Assembly: GCF_003994415.1 (NCBI RefSeq)
Contig: NZ_CP034689.1
Coordinates: 5,890,001 to 5,954,000, forward strand
Source: Achromobacter spanius
GTDB taxonomy: Bacteria; Pseudomonadota; Gammaproteobacteria; Burkholderiales; Burkholderiaceae_B
Direction: 5' to 3'
DNA length: 64,000 nt
The notes below the pieces were generated by a model. That model was not told where the DNA came from, did not search any database, and saw only the letters and a list, made by a program, of their open reading frames with translations. The position numbers and the translations under genes are program-made. Positions 8,450 through 17,374 of the stretch are shown piece after piece (positions within the stretch are counted from its first letter, which is position 1; each line of letters begins with the position of its first letter).

Positions 8450-9594
8450 AGATCACCAAGCTCACCACCTACATCGTGCCGCCCCGGTGGTGCTTCCTGA
8501 AAATCGAAACGGGTGAAGGCATCGTTGGCTGGGGCGAACCCGTGGTGGAAGGCCGCGCGCATTCGGTGGCCGCCGCCGTGGAAGAACTGTCCGACTACCT
8601 GATCGGCAAAGACCCGCGCAACATCGAAGACCACTGGACGGTGCTGTACCGAGGCGGCTTCTATCGCGGCGGCGCGATCCACATGAGCGCGCTGGCCGGC
8701 ATCGACCAGGCGCTGTGGGACATCAAGGGCAAGCACCTGGGCGTGCCGGTGTCGCAATTGTTGGGCGGCAACGTGCGCGATCGCATCCGGGTGTATTCGT
8801 GGATAGGCGGCGACCGCCCGGCCGATACCGCCGCCGCCGCCAAGAGCGCCGTGGACCGTGGTTTTACCGCCGTGAAGATGAACGGCACGGAAGAACTGCA
8901 ATACATCGATTCGTTCGACAAGGTGGATAAGTGCCTGGAGAACGTGGCCGCCGTGCGCCAGGCCGTTGGCCCCAACGTGGGCATCGGCGTGGACTTCCAC
9001 GGCCGCGTGCACAAGCCCATGGCCAAGGTCCTGATGAAAGAGCTGGACCCGTTCAAGCTGATGTTCATCGAAGAGCCGGTGCTTAGCGAACACTACGAAG
9101 CCTTGAAGGAACTGGCGCCACTGACGTCCACCCCCATCGCGCTGGGCGAGCGCCTGTTCTCGCGCTGGGACTTCAAGCGCGTGCTGTCCGAAGGCTATGT
9201 AGACATCATCCAGCCCGACCCGTCGCACGCGGGCGGCATCACCGAAACCCGCAAGATCGCCGCGATGGCCGAAGCGTATGACGTGGCGCTGGCGCTGCAT
9301 TGCCCGCTGGGTCCCATCGCGCTGGCTACCTGCTTGCAGATCGATGCCGGTTGCTACAACGCCTTCATCCAGGAACAAAGCCTGGGCATTCACTACAACG
9401 CCGCCAACGACTTGCTGGACTACGTCAGCAACCGCGAAGTCTTCAAGTACGAAGACGGCATGGTCGCCATTCCGCAAGGCCCGGGCTTGGGCATCGAAGT
9501 GAATGAGGAATACGTGAAGGAACGCGCCGCCGTGGGCCACCGCTGGCGCAACCCGATCTGGCGCCACGCCGACGGCAGCTTCGCCGAGTGGTAA
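8446..9594 (+). CDS. dgoD: D-galactonate dehydratase
   Basis: DgoD dehydrates D-galactonate to 2-dehydro-3-deoxygalactonate and belongs to the mandelate racemase group of the enolase superfamily. The 382-residue length is exactly typical. Metal ligands are visible as Asp in GIGVDFHGRVH, Glu in MFIEEPVLSEH and Glu in IALGERLFSRWD. The catalytic His occurs in LALHCPLGPIAL, and the C-terminus ends with the family ending GSFAEW. The start overlaps the dgoA stop by four bases. A related substrate such as D-fuconate cannot be excluded from sequence, but the neighbours DgoK and DgoA favour galactonate. Confidence 0.97.
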   Translation: MKITKLTTYIVPPRWCFLKIETGEGIVGWGEPVVEGRAHSVAAAVEELSDYLIGKDPRNIEDHWTVLYRGGFYRGGAIHMSALAGIDQALWDIKGKHLGVPVSQLLGGNVRDRIRVYSWIGGDRPADTAAAAKSAVDRGFTAVKMNGTEELQYIDSFDKVDKCLENVAAVRQAVGPNVGIGVDFHGRVHKPMAKVLMKELDPFKLMFIEEPVLSEHYEALKELAPLTSTPIALGERLFSRWDFKRVLSEGYVDIIQPDPSHAGGITETRKIAAMAEAYDVALALHCPLGPIALATCLQIDAGCYNAFIQEQSLGIHYNAANDLLDYVSNREVFKYEDGMVAIPQGPGLGIEVNEEYVKERAAVGHRWRNPIWRHADGSFAEW

Positions 9595-9625
9595 GGCCAG
9601 CCCGATCACGCTGACTGACCGCCAT

Positions 9626-9702
9626 GCGGCGCCCCATGCTTCTGTCACGAGCGCCGCTTTTTCTTCTTCATATCGATAACCCATCGGCATCCAAGCCGAT
9701 GG
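9626..9702 (+). promoter_or_regulatory. Two consecutive hairpins between dgoD and the transporter gene
   Basis: The first hairpin pairs GCGGCGC (9626-9632) with GCGCCGC (9651-9657) and is followed by TTTTTC, so it resembles a terminator with a long loop. The second pairs CCATCGGC (9681-9688) with GCCGATGG (9695-9702), perfect over 8 bp, and stands 24 bases before the GAGGAGA ribosome-binding site of the next gene. Together they may lower transporter expression relative to the enzymes, or stabilise the mRNA end. Confidence 0.5.
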
Positions 9703-9738
9703 CCCCCGCCCCTAGAAGGGCGCACGAGGAGACAATCC

Positions 9739-11049
9739 GTGTCGACCGCCACCCACGCCGGCCTGCAACACGCCCAGCGCCCCACGCGCAGCCGGTACAT
9801 CATCATGGTGATGTTGTTTATCACTGTCGTCATCAATTACCTGGACCGCAGCAACCTGTCCATCGCCGCGCCCGCGCTGAAAGACGAGTTTGGGCTGGAC
9901 ACCTGGCATGAAGGGCTGATCCTGTCCGCCTTCGGCTGGACCTACGCCGCCATGCAGATTCCCGGCGGCTGGCTGGTGGACCGTGTATCGCCCCGCGTGC
10001 TGTACGCCGCCGCGCTGATCCTGTGGTCGGCCGCGACCTTCTTCATGGGCTTTGCCAGCAGCTTCATCATCCTGTTCGTGTTGCGGCTGGCAGTGGGAGC
10101 ATTGGAAGCGCCCGCCTACCCCATCAACAACCGCGTCGTCACCACCTGGTTTCCGGAAAAAGAACGCGCCACCGCCATCGGCTTCTACACGTCCGGCCAA
10201 TTCGTGGGCCTGGCGTTCCTGACGCCCGTGCTGGCCTGGTTGCAGCACCATTACGGCTGGCACATGGTGTTTGTCAGCACCGGCTTGCTGGGCATCGTCT
10301 GGGGCGTGCTGTGGTACCTGATCTATCGCGAGCCGCGCCAGTTCAAGGGCGCCAACGCCGCCGAGATCGAACTGATCCAGCAAGGCGGCGGCGTGGTCGA
10401 CCTGGACCGCAACGCGCACGCCAAGAAAGCGCCGTTCAACTGGAATGACCTGGGCCTGGTGATGTCCAGGCGCAAGCTGTGGGGCGTGTACCTGGGGCAG
10501 TTCTGCCTGACGTCCACGTTGTGGTTCTTCCTGACGTGGTTCCCGACCTATCTGGTGAAGTACCGGGGCATGGACTTCATCAAGTCTGGCTTCCTGGCAT
10601 CCGTGCCATTCCTGGCCGCATTCGTCGGCGTGCTGTGCTCGGGCGTGCTGTCCGACTTCCTGGTGCGCCGTGGCGCCAGCGTGGGCCTGGCGCGCAAGCT
10701 GCCCATCATCCTGGGCCTGCTGATTTCCACATCGATGATCGGCGCCAACTTCACCGACTCCACCCCCTGGGTCATCTTCTTTTTGGCCCTGGCCTTCTTC
10801 GGCAACGGCCTGGCGTCCATTACCTGGTCGCTGGTGTCCACCTTGGCGCCGGTGCGGCTCTTGGGCCTGACGGGCGGCGTGTTCAATTTCGTGGGCAACC
10901 TGTCGTCCATCTGCACGCCCATCGTCATCGGCTTCCTGGTATCGAAAGACAACTTCGCCCCCGCCATCGTGTACGTGTCGTCGCTGGCACTGCTGGGCGC
11001 ACTGTCGTACATCCTGCTGGTCGGCAAGGTGGAACGAATAGAAGCGTGA
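9739..11049 (+). CDS. dgoT: MFS transporter, probable D-galactonate importer
   Basis: The 436-residue protein has twelve predicted membrane segments in two six-helix halves with a cytoplasmic loop around residue 200-225. It belongs to the anion:cation symporter group of the major facilitator family (MFS), shown by YLDRSNLSIAAPALKDEFGLD near residue 35 and the G-rich GWLVDRVSPR loop. DgoT of E. coli, in the same group, is a proton-coupled galactonate importer; membership of the dgo operon supports the same role here. The start is GTG at 9739 with a strong GAGGAGA site at 9727-9733. A clear terminator follows at 11071. Confidence 0.9.
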   Translation: MSTATHAGLQHAQRPTRSRYIIMVMLFITVVINYLDRSNLSIAAPALKDEFGLDTWHEGLILSAFGWTYAAMQIPGGWLVDRVSPRVLYAAALILWSAATFFMGFASSFIILFVLRLAVGALEAPAYPINNRVVTTWFPEKERATAIGFYTSGQFVGLAFLTPVLAWLQHHYGWHMVFVSTGLLGIVWGVLWYLIYREPRQFKGANAAEIELIQQGGGVVDLDRNAHAKKAPFNWNDLGLVMSRRKLWGVYLGQFCLTSTLWFFLTWFPTYLVKYRGMDFIKSGFLASVPFLAAFVGVLCSGVLSDFLVRRGASVGLARKLPIILGLLISTSMIGANFTDSTPWVIFFLALAFFGNGLASITWSLVSTLAPVRLLGLTGGVFNFVGNLSSICTPIVIGFLVSKDNFAPAIVYVSSLALLGALSYILLVGKVERIEA

Positions 11050-11070
11050 TTGATGTGTGTTGGTGAGATG

Positions 11071-11102
11071 AAGGGTGCCGGATGAACGGCACCCTTTTTT
11101 TT
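11071..11102 (+). terminator. Terminator of the dgo operon
   Basis: GGGTGCCG (11073-11080) pairs with CGGCACCC (11087-11094) around a 6-base loop, followed by eight T residues. It ends the plus-strand operon. Confidence 0.92.
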
Positions 11103-11266
11103 GTGCGCGATATGCAGCCCGAGAGCACAGAGCAAGGGCTAAAAACGTCACTTCCACGTTTTCCCTTTTGCAGCGGATCAAGGACCATCACGCCATGTGA
11201 GTCACATCCGCCGATGACGAGACGGCACGGATAAGCAACTTGACTAATTTTCGTCGATAAACGAAT

Positions 11267-11599
11267 ATGGCCATGTTTGAAATTGAACACTACGTGACCG
11301 CCGATGCCGGGGTCGACCTTTATGTGGCGTGGTTGAAAAGCCTGCGTGACAACCGCGCAAGAGTGGCGATCATCCGCCGAGTCTTTCGCATCCACCAAGG
11401 CAACTTCGGCGATCACAAGTTCTGCCGCGAAGGAGTCTGGGAACTACGAATTGATATCGGCCCGGGGTATCGCGTGTATTACGGGCTAGCCGGACGGCGT
11501 GTGGTGCTGTTGCTTTCCGGCGGCGACAAACGTTCGCAAACTGACGACATCGAGCGCGCGGTACGCGCTTGGCAACATTGGAACCAGAGAACACCATGA
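11267..11599 (+). CDS. HigB-like toxin of a type II toxin-antitoxin pair (RelE/ParE superfamily)
   Basis: The 110-residue protein matches the phage-derived Gp49/HigB-like addiction-module killer family. A conserved core of WLKSLRDNRARVAIIRRVFRI, then GNFGDHKFCREGVWELRID, GPGYRVYYG and LLLSGGDKRSQTDDIERA is visible. Family members are ribosome-dependent or free mRNA interferases; the specific activity here is inferred. The toxin gene comes first and its stop overlaps the antitoxin ATG (ATGA), the usual order for HigBA. A TTGACT box at 11240-11245 could be the -35 element of the promoter. Confidence 0.9.
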   Translation: MAMFEIEHYVTADAGVDLYVAWLKSLRDNRARVAIIRRVFRIHQGNFGDHKFCREGVWELRIDIGPGYRVYYGLAGRRVVLLLSGGDKRSQTDDIERAVRAWQHWNQRTP

Positions 11600-11904
11600 A
11601 AAGCAGACCCCATGATGAAGCGATGGCCGAGCTGTACCGTGATGACCCCGCATTGGCCGTTGACCTGATCAACAGCGTGCTGGAAGACGGAACCCAGGCT
11701 GAGCTCTTGATCGCGCTGCGGCAACTGACGCAGGCTTTTGGTGGCGTGCAGACCGTGGCGGCGCAGGCGCACCTGAATCCCACCCAGCTCTACCGCACGC
11801 TCTCACCCAAGGGCAACCCCGCGCTAAGCAGCCTGACGGCAATCCTGAAAGCCTTGGGCCTGCGGCTGGCGGTACAGCCGCTGACGCCCGCGGGCGCCAG
11901 ATAA
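11596..11904 (+). CDS. HigA-like antitoxin with HTH domain
   Basis: The 102-residue protein is the cognate antidote of the toxin upstream. The central part (about residues 38-75) has a Cro/C1-like helix-turn-helix with GVQTVAAQAHLNPTQLYRTLS as its core, then GNPALSSLTAILKALGLRLAVQPL. This is the pattern of the 'probable addiction module antidote' family. It should bind the toxin and the operon's own promoter. It starts within the toxin stop codon and is therefore coupled. No other TA gene lies nearby. Confidence 0.9.
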   Translation: MKSRPHDEAMAELYRDDPALAVDLINSVLEDGTQAELLIALRQLTQAFGGVQTVAAQAHLNPTQLYRTLSPKGNPALSSLTAILKALGLRLAVQPLTPAGAR

Positions 11905-11910
11905 CGTTAA

Positions 11911-11945
11911 TGGGCGGGTTGGGCGACAACACCCAAACCCGCCCA
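11911..11945. terminator. Hairpin between convergent genes, possible bidirectional terminator
   Basis: TGGGCGGGTT and AACCCGCCCA (11911-11920 and 11936-11945) form a long stem between the antitoxin gene and the convergent MFS gene. Neither side has a good T run, so terminator activity is uncertain. Confidence 0.45.
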
Positions 11946-11972
11946 GCGAATAGCTAATGCTCGACGCGCCCC

Positions 11973-13172
11973 TCAGCAGCCCTGCATCGCCAGCTTGCGG
12001 CGGCGCACGTTGCCGGCCCGCTGCACCAACACCAGCGCCAACCCGGCCACGGCGATGACAGCACCGGCAATCGGTACCGCCGCGTAGCCCAGCCCGGCCG
12101 AGATCACCGCGCCGCCGGCGGCCGCGCCGACCGCGTTGCCCAGGTTGAACGCACCCACATTCACCGAAGACGCCAGCCCGGGGGCCGCAGTGGCGGCGCG
12201 CATCACGCCCATCTGCAAGGGCGGCACCACGGCGAAGGTGGCGACGCCGAAGATCAACAGGGAAATCGCCGCGCCGATCTGGGTGGAGGCGATCCACGGG
12301 AACGCCAGCAGGTCGATGATGACGATCACCAGGAAGGTGATGAGCGTACCGTCCAGCGAACGGTCGGCCATGCGGCCGCCCAAGCCATTGCCCAACGTGA
12401 AGCCCAGGCCAATCAGCACCAGCATGCCGGTAATGAAGGCGGGCGATGCGCCGGTGATATCGGCCAGCGTGGGCGCAATGTAGGTGTACAGCGTGAACAT
12501 CGCGCCCGCGCCCAGCACCGTGGTCAATAGCGCCAGCAGCACGACGGGGCTTTTCAGCACGGCCAGTTCATGGCGTACATCCGGGCGGCGTCCCGCTTCG
12601 CCCGCCGGCAAGGCGAACCACAGCGACAACATCGCAATCAAGCCCAGCACGGCGGTGGCGGCAAACGACATGCGCCAGCCGATCACCTGCCCCAGCCACG
12701 TGGCGGCGGGCACGCCGCCCACGTTGGCGATGGTCAAGCCCATGAACATGGTCGCCACCGCGCTGGCCTGCTTGTGGCGCGGCACCACGCTGGCCGCCAC
12801 CAGCGAGCCCAGGCCGAAGAACGCGCCGTGGTTCAGGCTGGTGACCAGCCGCGCCAGCAACAGCGTGGTGTAGTTGGGCGACAGCGCCGACAGCACGTTG
12901 CCGATGGTGAAGATCAACATCAACAGAATCAGCGCCTTGCGCCGCGACCAGCGCGAAAACGCCAGCGTCATCAGCGGCGCGCCCAGCATCACGCCGATGG
13001 CGTAGGCGCTGATCAGCATGCCGGCGCTGGGAATGGACACGTCCACGCCCTCGGCAATAACGGGCAACAGGCCCATGGGAGAAAACTCGGTCACGCCAAT
13101 GCCGAACGCACCGACGGCGAGCGCCAGCAACGGCAGGCCGGACTTGACCGGCGGATTATCTTGCGGGTTCAT
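11973..13172 (-). CDS. MFS efflux transporter of the AraJ/YdhP (DHA1) type
   Basis: The 399-residue protein has twelve hydrophobic segments and the DHA1-family opening LALAVGAFGIGVTEF followed by GLLPVIAEGVDVSIPSAGML. The loop signature LGAPLMTLAFSRWSRRKALI is typical of the arabinose-efflux (AraJ) and YdhP group of sugar or drug exporters. I chose the ATG at 13172, which follows AAGGAA at the right distance; an in-frame start six codons upstream is less likely. Substrate is unknown. It stands alone between convergent HigBA and the tandem IclR genes. Confidence 0.9.
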   Translation of the reverse strand: MNPQDNPPVKSGLPLLALAVGAFGIGVTEFSPMGLLPVIAEGVDVSIPSAGMLISAYAIGVMLGAPLMTLAFSRWSRRKALILLMLIFTIGNVLSALSPNYTTLLLARLVTSLNHGAFFGLGSLVAASVVPRHKQASAVATMFMGLTIANVGGVPAATWLGQVIGWRMSFAATAVLGLIAMLSLWFALPAGEAGRRPDVRHELAVLKSPVVLLALLTTVLGAGAMFTLYTYIAPTLADITGASPAFITGMLVLIGLGFTLGNGLGGRMADRSLDGTLITFLVIVIIDLLAFPWIASTQIGAAISLLIFGVATFAVVPPLQMGVMRAATAAPGLASSVNVGAFNLGNAVGAAAGGAVISAGLGYAAVPIAGAVIAVAGLALVLVQRAGNVRRRKLAMQGC

Positions 13173-13298
13173 GCGGATTCCTTGGAGCACGTCGTAAAGA
13201 CAGGCGTGCAGTATGACCGCGCGATCCTTGCGGAAAAAGCCGTCTGGCGGGCAAACACTTTTGACTTCAAGTCACGAATCGCCCCCAGGCACGGGGGG

Positions 13299-14114
13299 CT
13301 ACGTCAGCCCCAGCAAGCGCTCCGTCTCGCGCGCCAGGGCGACCAATCGGGGGCCGATGTCGGCGGCCCGCTCGCGATAGGGTCCGTCCCCCGACGGTAC
13401 GCCGCAGTTGAAGACGTACAGCAGCGACTGATAAGGCCGCCACAAGGGCGCGGCAAAGCCATAGGCGTCGGGACGCCATTGCACGTTGTTGCCGCAATAC
13501 CCCTTGCGTTCCAGGTCACGCGATGCCGCCGCCAGGCTGGGGAAGTGTTCGGCGTAATGGCGGGCGTCGGCCACGCGCAACTGATTCAGCACCACTGCCC
13601 GCTCGGCATCCGGCACCCGGCACAGCCAGGCCTTGCCCGCCGCGCTGGACAGCAAGGGCAAGGCCGCGCCGATGTCGGGCCGGGTCTGCAAGGCGTCGTT
13701 TGACCTGGCGGTTTCCACGTACACCATCTGCAAGCGGTCTCGCACCACCAGCGACACCGCGCCGCACGCATGGTCGGCCAACTGCTTCATCAGCGGCCGC
13801 GCCAATTGGCGGATCTGCATGCTGGCCAGCAAGGGGTAGCTTAGCGCCAGCACAGACGCGCCTAGTCGGTAGCGAGCAGGCGAGCCCAGGCGCTGCAAGA
13901 AACCCAGTTCAACCAAGGTATGCGTCAGGCGCGCCACCGCGCTTTTGGACAAGCCGGTCTGCTGGGCGAAGTCCTTGTTGGCCAGCTCGGGCCGGTCCGC
14001 CCGAAAACACGCCAGGATATCGATGCCGTGCGCCAAGGTGGTGGCAAAGTCGCGGTCGGGGTTGGGATCCTGGCCGGGGTCGCGACCAAGGCCGGGTTCA
14101 CGTTCAAGCGGCAT
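13299..14114 (-). CDS. IclR-family regulator, second of a tandem pair
   Basis: The 271-residue protein has a winged-helix domain (about residues 22-85) and an IclR effector domain with PDIGAALPLLSSAAGKAWL and the ending VFNCGVPSGDG. It is clearly paralogous to the adjacent upstream regulator: both share DFATTLAHG, RPLM, the PDIGA(A/M)LPLL block and FNCGVP. Its start overlaps the last 11 bases of that gene, so translation is probably coupled. The two may act together or respond to different intermediates of the divergent acyl-CoA operon. Confidence 0.9.
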   Translation of the reverse strand: MPLEREPGLGRDPGQDPNPDRDFATTLAHGIDILACFRADRPELANKDFAQQTGLSKSAVARLTHTLVELGFLQRLGSPARYRLGASVLALSYPLLASMQIRQLARPLMKQLADHACGAVSLVVRDRLQMVYVETARSNDALQTRPDIGAALPLLSSAAGKAWLCRVPDAERAVVLNQLRVADARHYAEHFPSLAAASRDLERKGYCGNNVQWRPDAYGFAAPLWRPYQSLLYVFNCGVPSGDGPYRERAADIGPRLVALARETERLLGLT

Positions 14115-14922
14115 CCTGGCGCTCCAGCATTTTTTCCACCCGCGTCACCAAGGTCAGCAGACGCGGCGCGATGCGTCGGCGCAAATCGCCCGCCCGCAGC
14201 CTTCGCGTCGGCACGCCGCAATTGAACACGAACACCTGACCGTCCACCGGACGGCGCATGGGCACCGCCACCGCATGCACGTCGGCATGCCATTCGCCTT
14301 CGGCCACGCAGTAGCCATGCGCGGCATAGTCCCGGCGCGCCTGCTCCCAACCCGGTGCATGCCGTTGCCAGGCGGCGGGATCTTGCTGGCGCAGCGCGTG
14401 CAACAGCACTTGCGCCTCGTCCTCATCCGCCTGCGCCAGCCACGCCCGCCCCATCGCCGACGGCAGCAGCGGCAGCATCGCCCCGATGTCCGGCCGAAAC
14501 GCCACGGCGTCGTGCCCCCGGCAGGTTTCCACGTACACCATGTGCGCGCCGTGATGCATGCCCAGCGACGCCGACCCGCCCGCCGCGTTGGCCAGCCGCG
14601 TCATCAGCGGGCGCGCCAACTGCCGCAGCTTGATGCTGGCCAGCAAGGGATAGCTCAGTGACAACAGCGCCGTGCCCAGGCGGTAGCGACGCAGGCTGGC
14701 GTCATAGCGCAACAGGCCGCGTTGAACCAGCGTATAGGTCAGCCGCGAAATCGTGGCTTTGGACAGGCCGGTGCGGTCGGCCAGCTCGCGGTTGCTGAGC
14801 GCCGGCTCGCCATGGCGAAAAGTCTGCAACACCGCCAGGCCGTGAGCCAGCGTGGTCGCGAAATCAGGGTCGGGGTGATGGCCGCCCAGGGGCGTGGTCA
14901 TGGTCGCAATCCGGGTGGACAT
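14104..14922 (-). CDS. IclR-family regulator, first of a tandem pair
   Basis: The 272-residue protein has the IclR winged helix with LADRTGLSKATISRLTYTLVQ as recognition region and the effector domain with PDIGAMLPLLPSAMGRAWL. I chose the ATG at 14922; a second ATG at 14901 (seven codons downstream) is also possible, and neither has a strong ribosome-binding site. The open frame extends to 15114 but that part has no family similarity. It is divergent from the acyl-CoA dehydrogenase operon at 15138, which it presumably controls through the 215-bp gap. Confidence 0.9.
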   Translation of the reverse strand: MSTRIATMTTPLGGHHPDPDFATTLAHGLAVLQTFRHGEPALSNRELADRTGLSKATISRLTYTLVQRGLLRYDASLRRYRLGTALLSLSYPLLASIKLRQLARPLMTRLANAAGGSASLGMHHGAHMVYVETCRGHDAVAFRPDIGAMLPLLPSAMGRAWLAQADEDEAQVLLHALRQQDPAAWQRHAPGWEQARRDYAAHGYCVAEGEWHADVHAVAVPMRRPVDGQVFVFNCGVPTRRLRAGDLRRRIAPRLLTLVTRVEKMLERQDAA

Positions 14923-15137
14923 TCCGCAATGAAACGGGGAAAGCGAAAAACAAAACGCGCGGAATGCTGATGCCGATGATAGAGCAAGCACGCCATTCAT
15001 CGCGCAATAAGCGTTCAAGATATCAAAACACTTGTCTCGCATTTCGCGTTGCTTTGCTAGCCTGGGTTCCATATTGCCCCGGTGCGGATTCCTCCGCGCC
15101 ATCCGGGCAGCCAATCAAAAAAATCGGAGACGACCCC

Positions 15138-16304
15138 ATGATCAGGGACCCTGACGGCTTTGCCGCCTTCATCGAATCGCTGCGGCGCTTCGTCCGCCAG
15201 CAACTGGTTCCGCGCGAAGCCGAAGTGGCGCGCCTGGATGAGGTGCCCGACGATCTGGTGCGGGCCATGGCCGACCAGGGCATGTTCGGTTATTCCATCC
15301 CGGAAGCCTACGGCGGCGCGGGCATGAGCACCGAAGAACTGATCCGCGCGGCGATTGAACTGTCGCAATGTTCCGTGGCGTTTCGGGCGCGGGTTGGCAC
15401 CAACACCGGCATCGGCTCTGAAGGCCTGGTGGCGGACGGCACCGAGCAGCAGAAAGACCACTACCTGCCCCGGCTGGCCTCGGGCGAATTGACCGGCTGC
15501 TTCGCGCTGACCGAGCCACAAGCCGGGTCGGACGCCACCGCCTTGCGCACGACCGCCGTGCGCGACGGCGACAGCTATGTGCTGAATGGCGAAAAGTGCT
15601 TCATCACCAACGCCCCGCTTGCCGGCCTGTTCACCGTCATGGCGCGCACCGACCCCGACGCGCCCGGCGCCAAGGGCATATCCGCCTTCATCGTGGAACG
15701 CGGCACACCGGGTTTGTCCACCGGCCAGCCCTACGACAAGATGGGCCAGGCGGGTTCGCCCGTGTCCGCCGTCTACTTCGACAACTGCCGCGTGCCCGCC
15801 GCCAACCTGATCGGCGGCCAGGAAGGCATGGGTTTCAAGACCGCCATGAAAGTGCTGAACAAGCAGCGCATTCATTTGGCCGCGCTGTGCATCGGCCCCG
15901 CCATCCGCATGCTAGACGACACGCTGCGCTTTGTGGCCGAACGCCAGCAGTTCGGCAAGCCGCTGATGGACTTCCAACTGATCCAGGCGATGCTGGCCGA
16001 TTGCCAGACCGACATCCAGGCCGCGCTGGCGCTGGTGTTGCAAACCGCGCGCGAACGCGACGAGGGCCGCGACGTAACCATGAACGCGTCCATCTGCAAA
16101 TACTTCGCGTCGGAAATGTGCGGCCGCGTGGCGGACCGCTGCGTGCAGATGCACGGCGGCTACGGCTACATCGCCGACCAGGGCATTGAACGGTTTTATC
16201 GCGACGTGCGCCTGTTCCGCCTGTACGAAGGCACCAGCCAGATTCATCAACTGACCATCGCCCGCCACACGCTGGCGCAGGCCGGTTACACGCCCGGCCG
16301 CTAG
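15138..16304 (+). CDS. Acyl-CoA dehydrogenase
   Basis: The 388-residue flavoprotein has the complete acyl-CoA dehydrogenase layout. The N-terminal helical domain is followed by the FAD/substrate region CFALTEPQAGSDATALRTTA and the middle domain with NGEKCFITNAP. The C-terminal helical domain has RQQFGKPLMDFQLIQAMLAD, MHGGYGYI and the motif YEGTSQIHQLTIARH, whose Glu is the usual catalytic base. The ATG follows a GGAGACGACC site. It is first of a five-gene operon for CoA-linked breakdown of a carboxylic acid. Chain specificity cannot be told. Confidence 0.94.
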   Translation: MIRDPDGFAAFIESLRRFVRQQLVPREAEVARLDEVPDDLVRAMADQGMFGYSIPEAYGGAGMSTEELIRAAIELSQCSVAFRARVGTNTGIGSEGLVADGTEQQKDHYLPRLASGELTGCFALTEPQAGSDATALRTTAVRDGDSYVLNGEKCFITNAPLAGLFTVMARTDPDAPGAKGISAFIVERGTPGLSTGQPYDKMGQAGSPVSAVYFDNCRVPAANLIGGQEGMGFKTAMKVLNKQRIHLAALCIGPAIRMLDDTLRFVAERQQFGKPLMDFQLIQAMLADCQTDIQAALALVLQTARERDEGRDVTMNASICKYFASEMCGRVADRCVQMHGGYGYIADQGIERFYRDVRLFRLYEGTSQIHQLTIARHTLAQAGYTPGR

Positions 16305-16370
16305 GCCAGGGCGCTATCCCGGGACCGCAGCCACCAGAAGCCCGCGGCCCATCAACCCAAGGAGACTCAC

Positions 16371-17354
16371 ATGCTGCACAAGCACCTGCCGAAATGGATC
16401 GGCGCCATCGCCACCGCACTCACCTGCGCGGCGCTGCCGCCCCAAGCCGCCGCCGCGTATCCCGACAAGCCGATCCGGCTGATCGTGCCGTTCGCCCCCG
16501 GCGGATCCACCGACATTCTTGGCCGCCTGCTGGCCGAAGCGCTGCAGCCCATTCTGGGCCAGCCCGTCATCGTGGAAAACAAGCCGGGCGCTGGCGGCAA
16601 TATCGGCGGTGACTTCGTGGCGCGCGCCGCGCCGGACGGCTACACGCTGCTGCTGGCGGCGGCTGGCCCCACCGTCATCAACCCCAGCCTGTACGCCAAC
16701 ATGCCGTTCGACCCCGCCCGGGACCTGACCGCCATCACCTGCCTGGAACGCGAACACAACCTGATGGTGGTGACCAAGTCCATGCCCGTGAAAACGTTGC
16801 AGGAATTCCTGACGTACGCACGCGATAACCCGGGCAAGCTGTCGTTCGGTTCCCCCGGCAATGGCTCGCCCGCGCAACTGGCCGGCGAACTGCTCAAGCA
16901 AAAGGCCGGCCTGCAAGCCGAGCACGTGCCCTACAAAGGCAGCGGCCCCGCCATCACCGACCTGGTCGCCGGCCATATCGATTTCATGATCGACAACATG
17001 CCCGCGCTGCTGCCGCAAGTGAAAGCAGGCACCCTGCGCGCGCTGGCCGTGCCCAGCGATGCGCGCGCCACCGCCGCGCCGGACATCCCCACTTTCAGCG
17101 AAGCCGGCCTGCCGGGCTTTGAGGTCATGGCGTGGAAAGGGCTGATGTCGCCGGCCAACACGCCGCCCGCCGTGGTCGACCGCTTGCATGCCGCCGTGGC
17201 CAAGGCCTTGCAAGACCCCGAGTTGCGCACTCGCTTCCAGGAATTGGGCGCCGAACCGCTGGTCAACACGCCCGCCGAATTCGCCAAGCAGATCGCGGAC
17301 GAGACCTTGTGGTGGGGCAAGCTGATCAAGTCCACCGGCACCCGCATCCAGTAA
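16371..17354 (+). CDS. Bug-family (TctC-like) periplasmic binding protein
   Basis: The 327-residue protein starts with a Sec signal peptide (basic MLHKHLPK, hydrophobic core, cleavage near AAAA-YPDKP). It continues with the Bug hallmark YPDKPIRLIVPFAPGGSTDILGR and later KPGAGGNIGGDFVARAAPDGYTLL. Bug proteins bind organic acids in the periplasm, some with TctAB membrane partners; no tctAB genes are in this operon. The family is greatly expanded in Bordetella and Achromobacter. Its position between two acyl-CoA dehydrogenases suggests it binds the acid degraded by this operon. Confidence 0.93.
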   Translation: MLHKHLPKWIGAIATALTCAALPPQAAAAYPDKPIRLIVPFAPGGSTDILGRLLAEALQPILGQPVIVENKPGAGGNIGGDFVARAAPDGYTLLLAAAGPTVINPSLYANMPFDPARDLTAITCLEREHNLMVVTKSMPVKTLQEFLTYARDNPGKLSFGSPGNGSPAQLAGELLKQKAGLQAEHVPYKGSGPAITDLVAGHIDFMIDNMPALLPQVKAGTLRALAVPSDARATAAPDIPTFSEAGLPGFEVMAWKGLMSPANTPPAVVDRLHAAVAKALQDPELRTRFQELGAEPLVNTPAEFAKQIADETLWWGKLIKSTGTRIQ

Positions 17355-17374
17355 ACCTCTAAAAAGAGACCGCC

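Noticed and set aside
14964..15137. N-terminal extension of the acyl-CoA dehydrogenase
   Set aside because: The extension has no similarity to the family, and a good GGAGACG site precedes the ATG at 15138.
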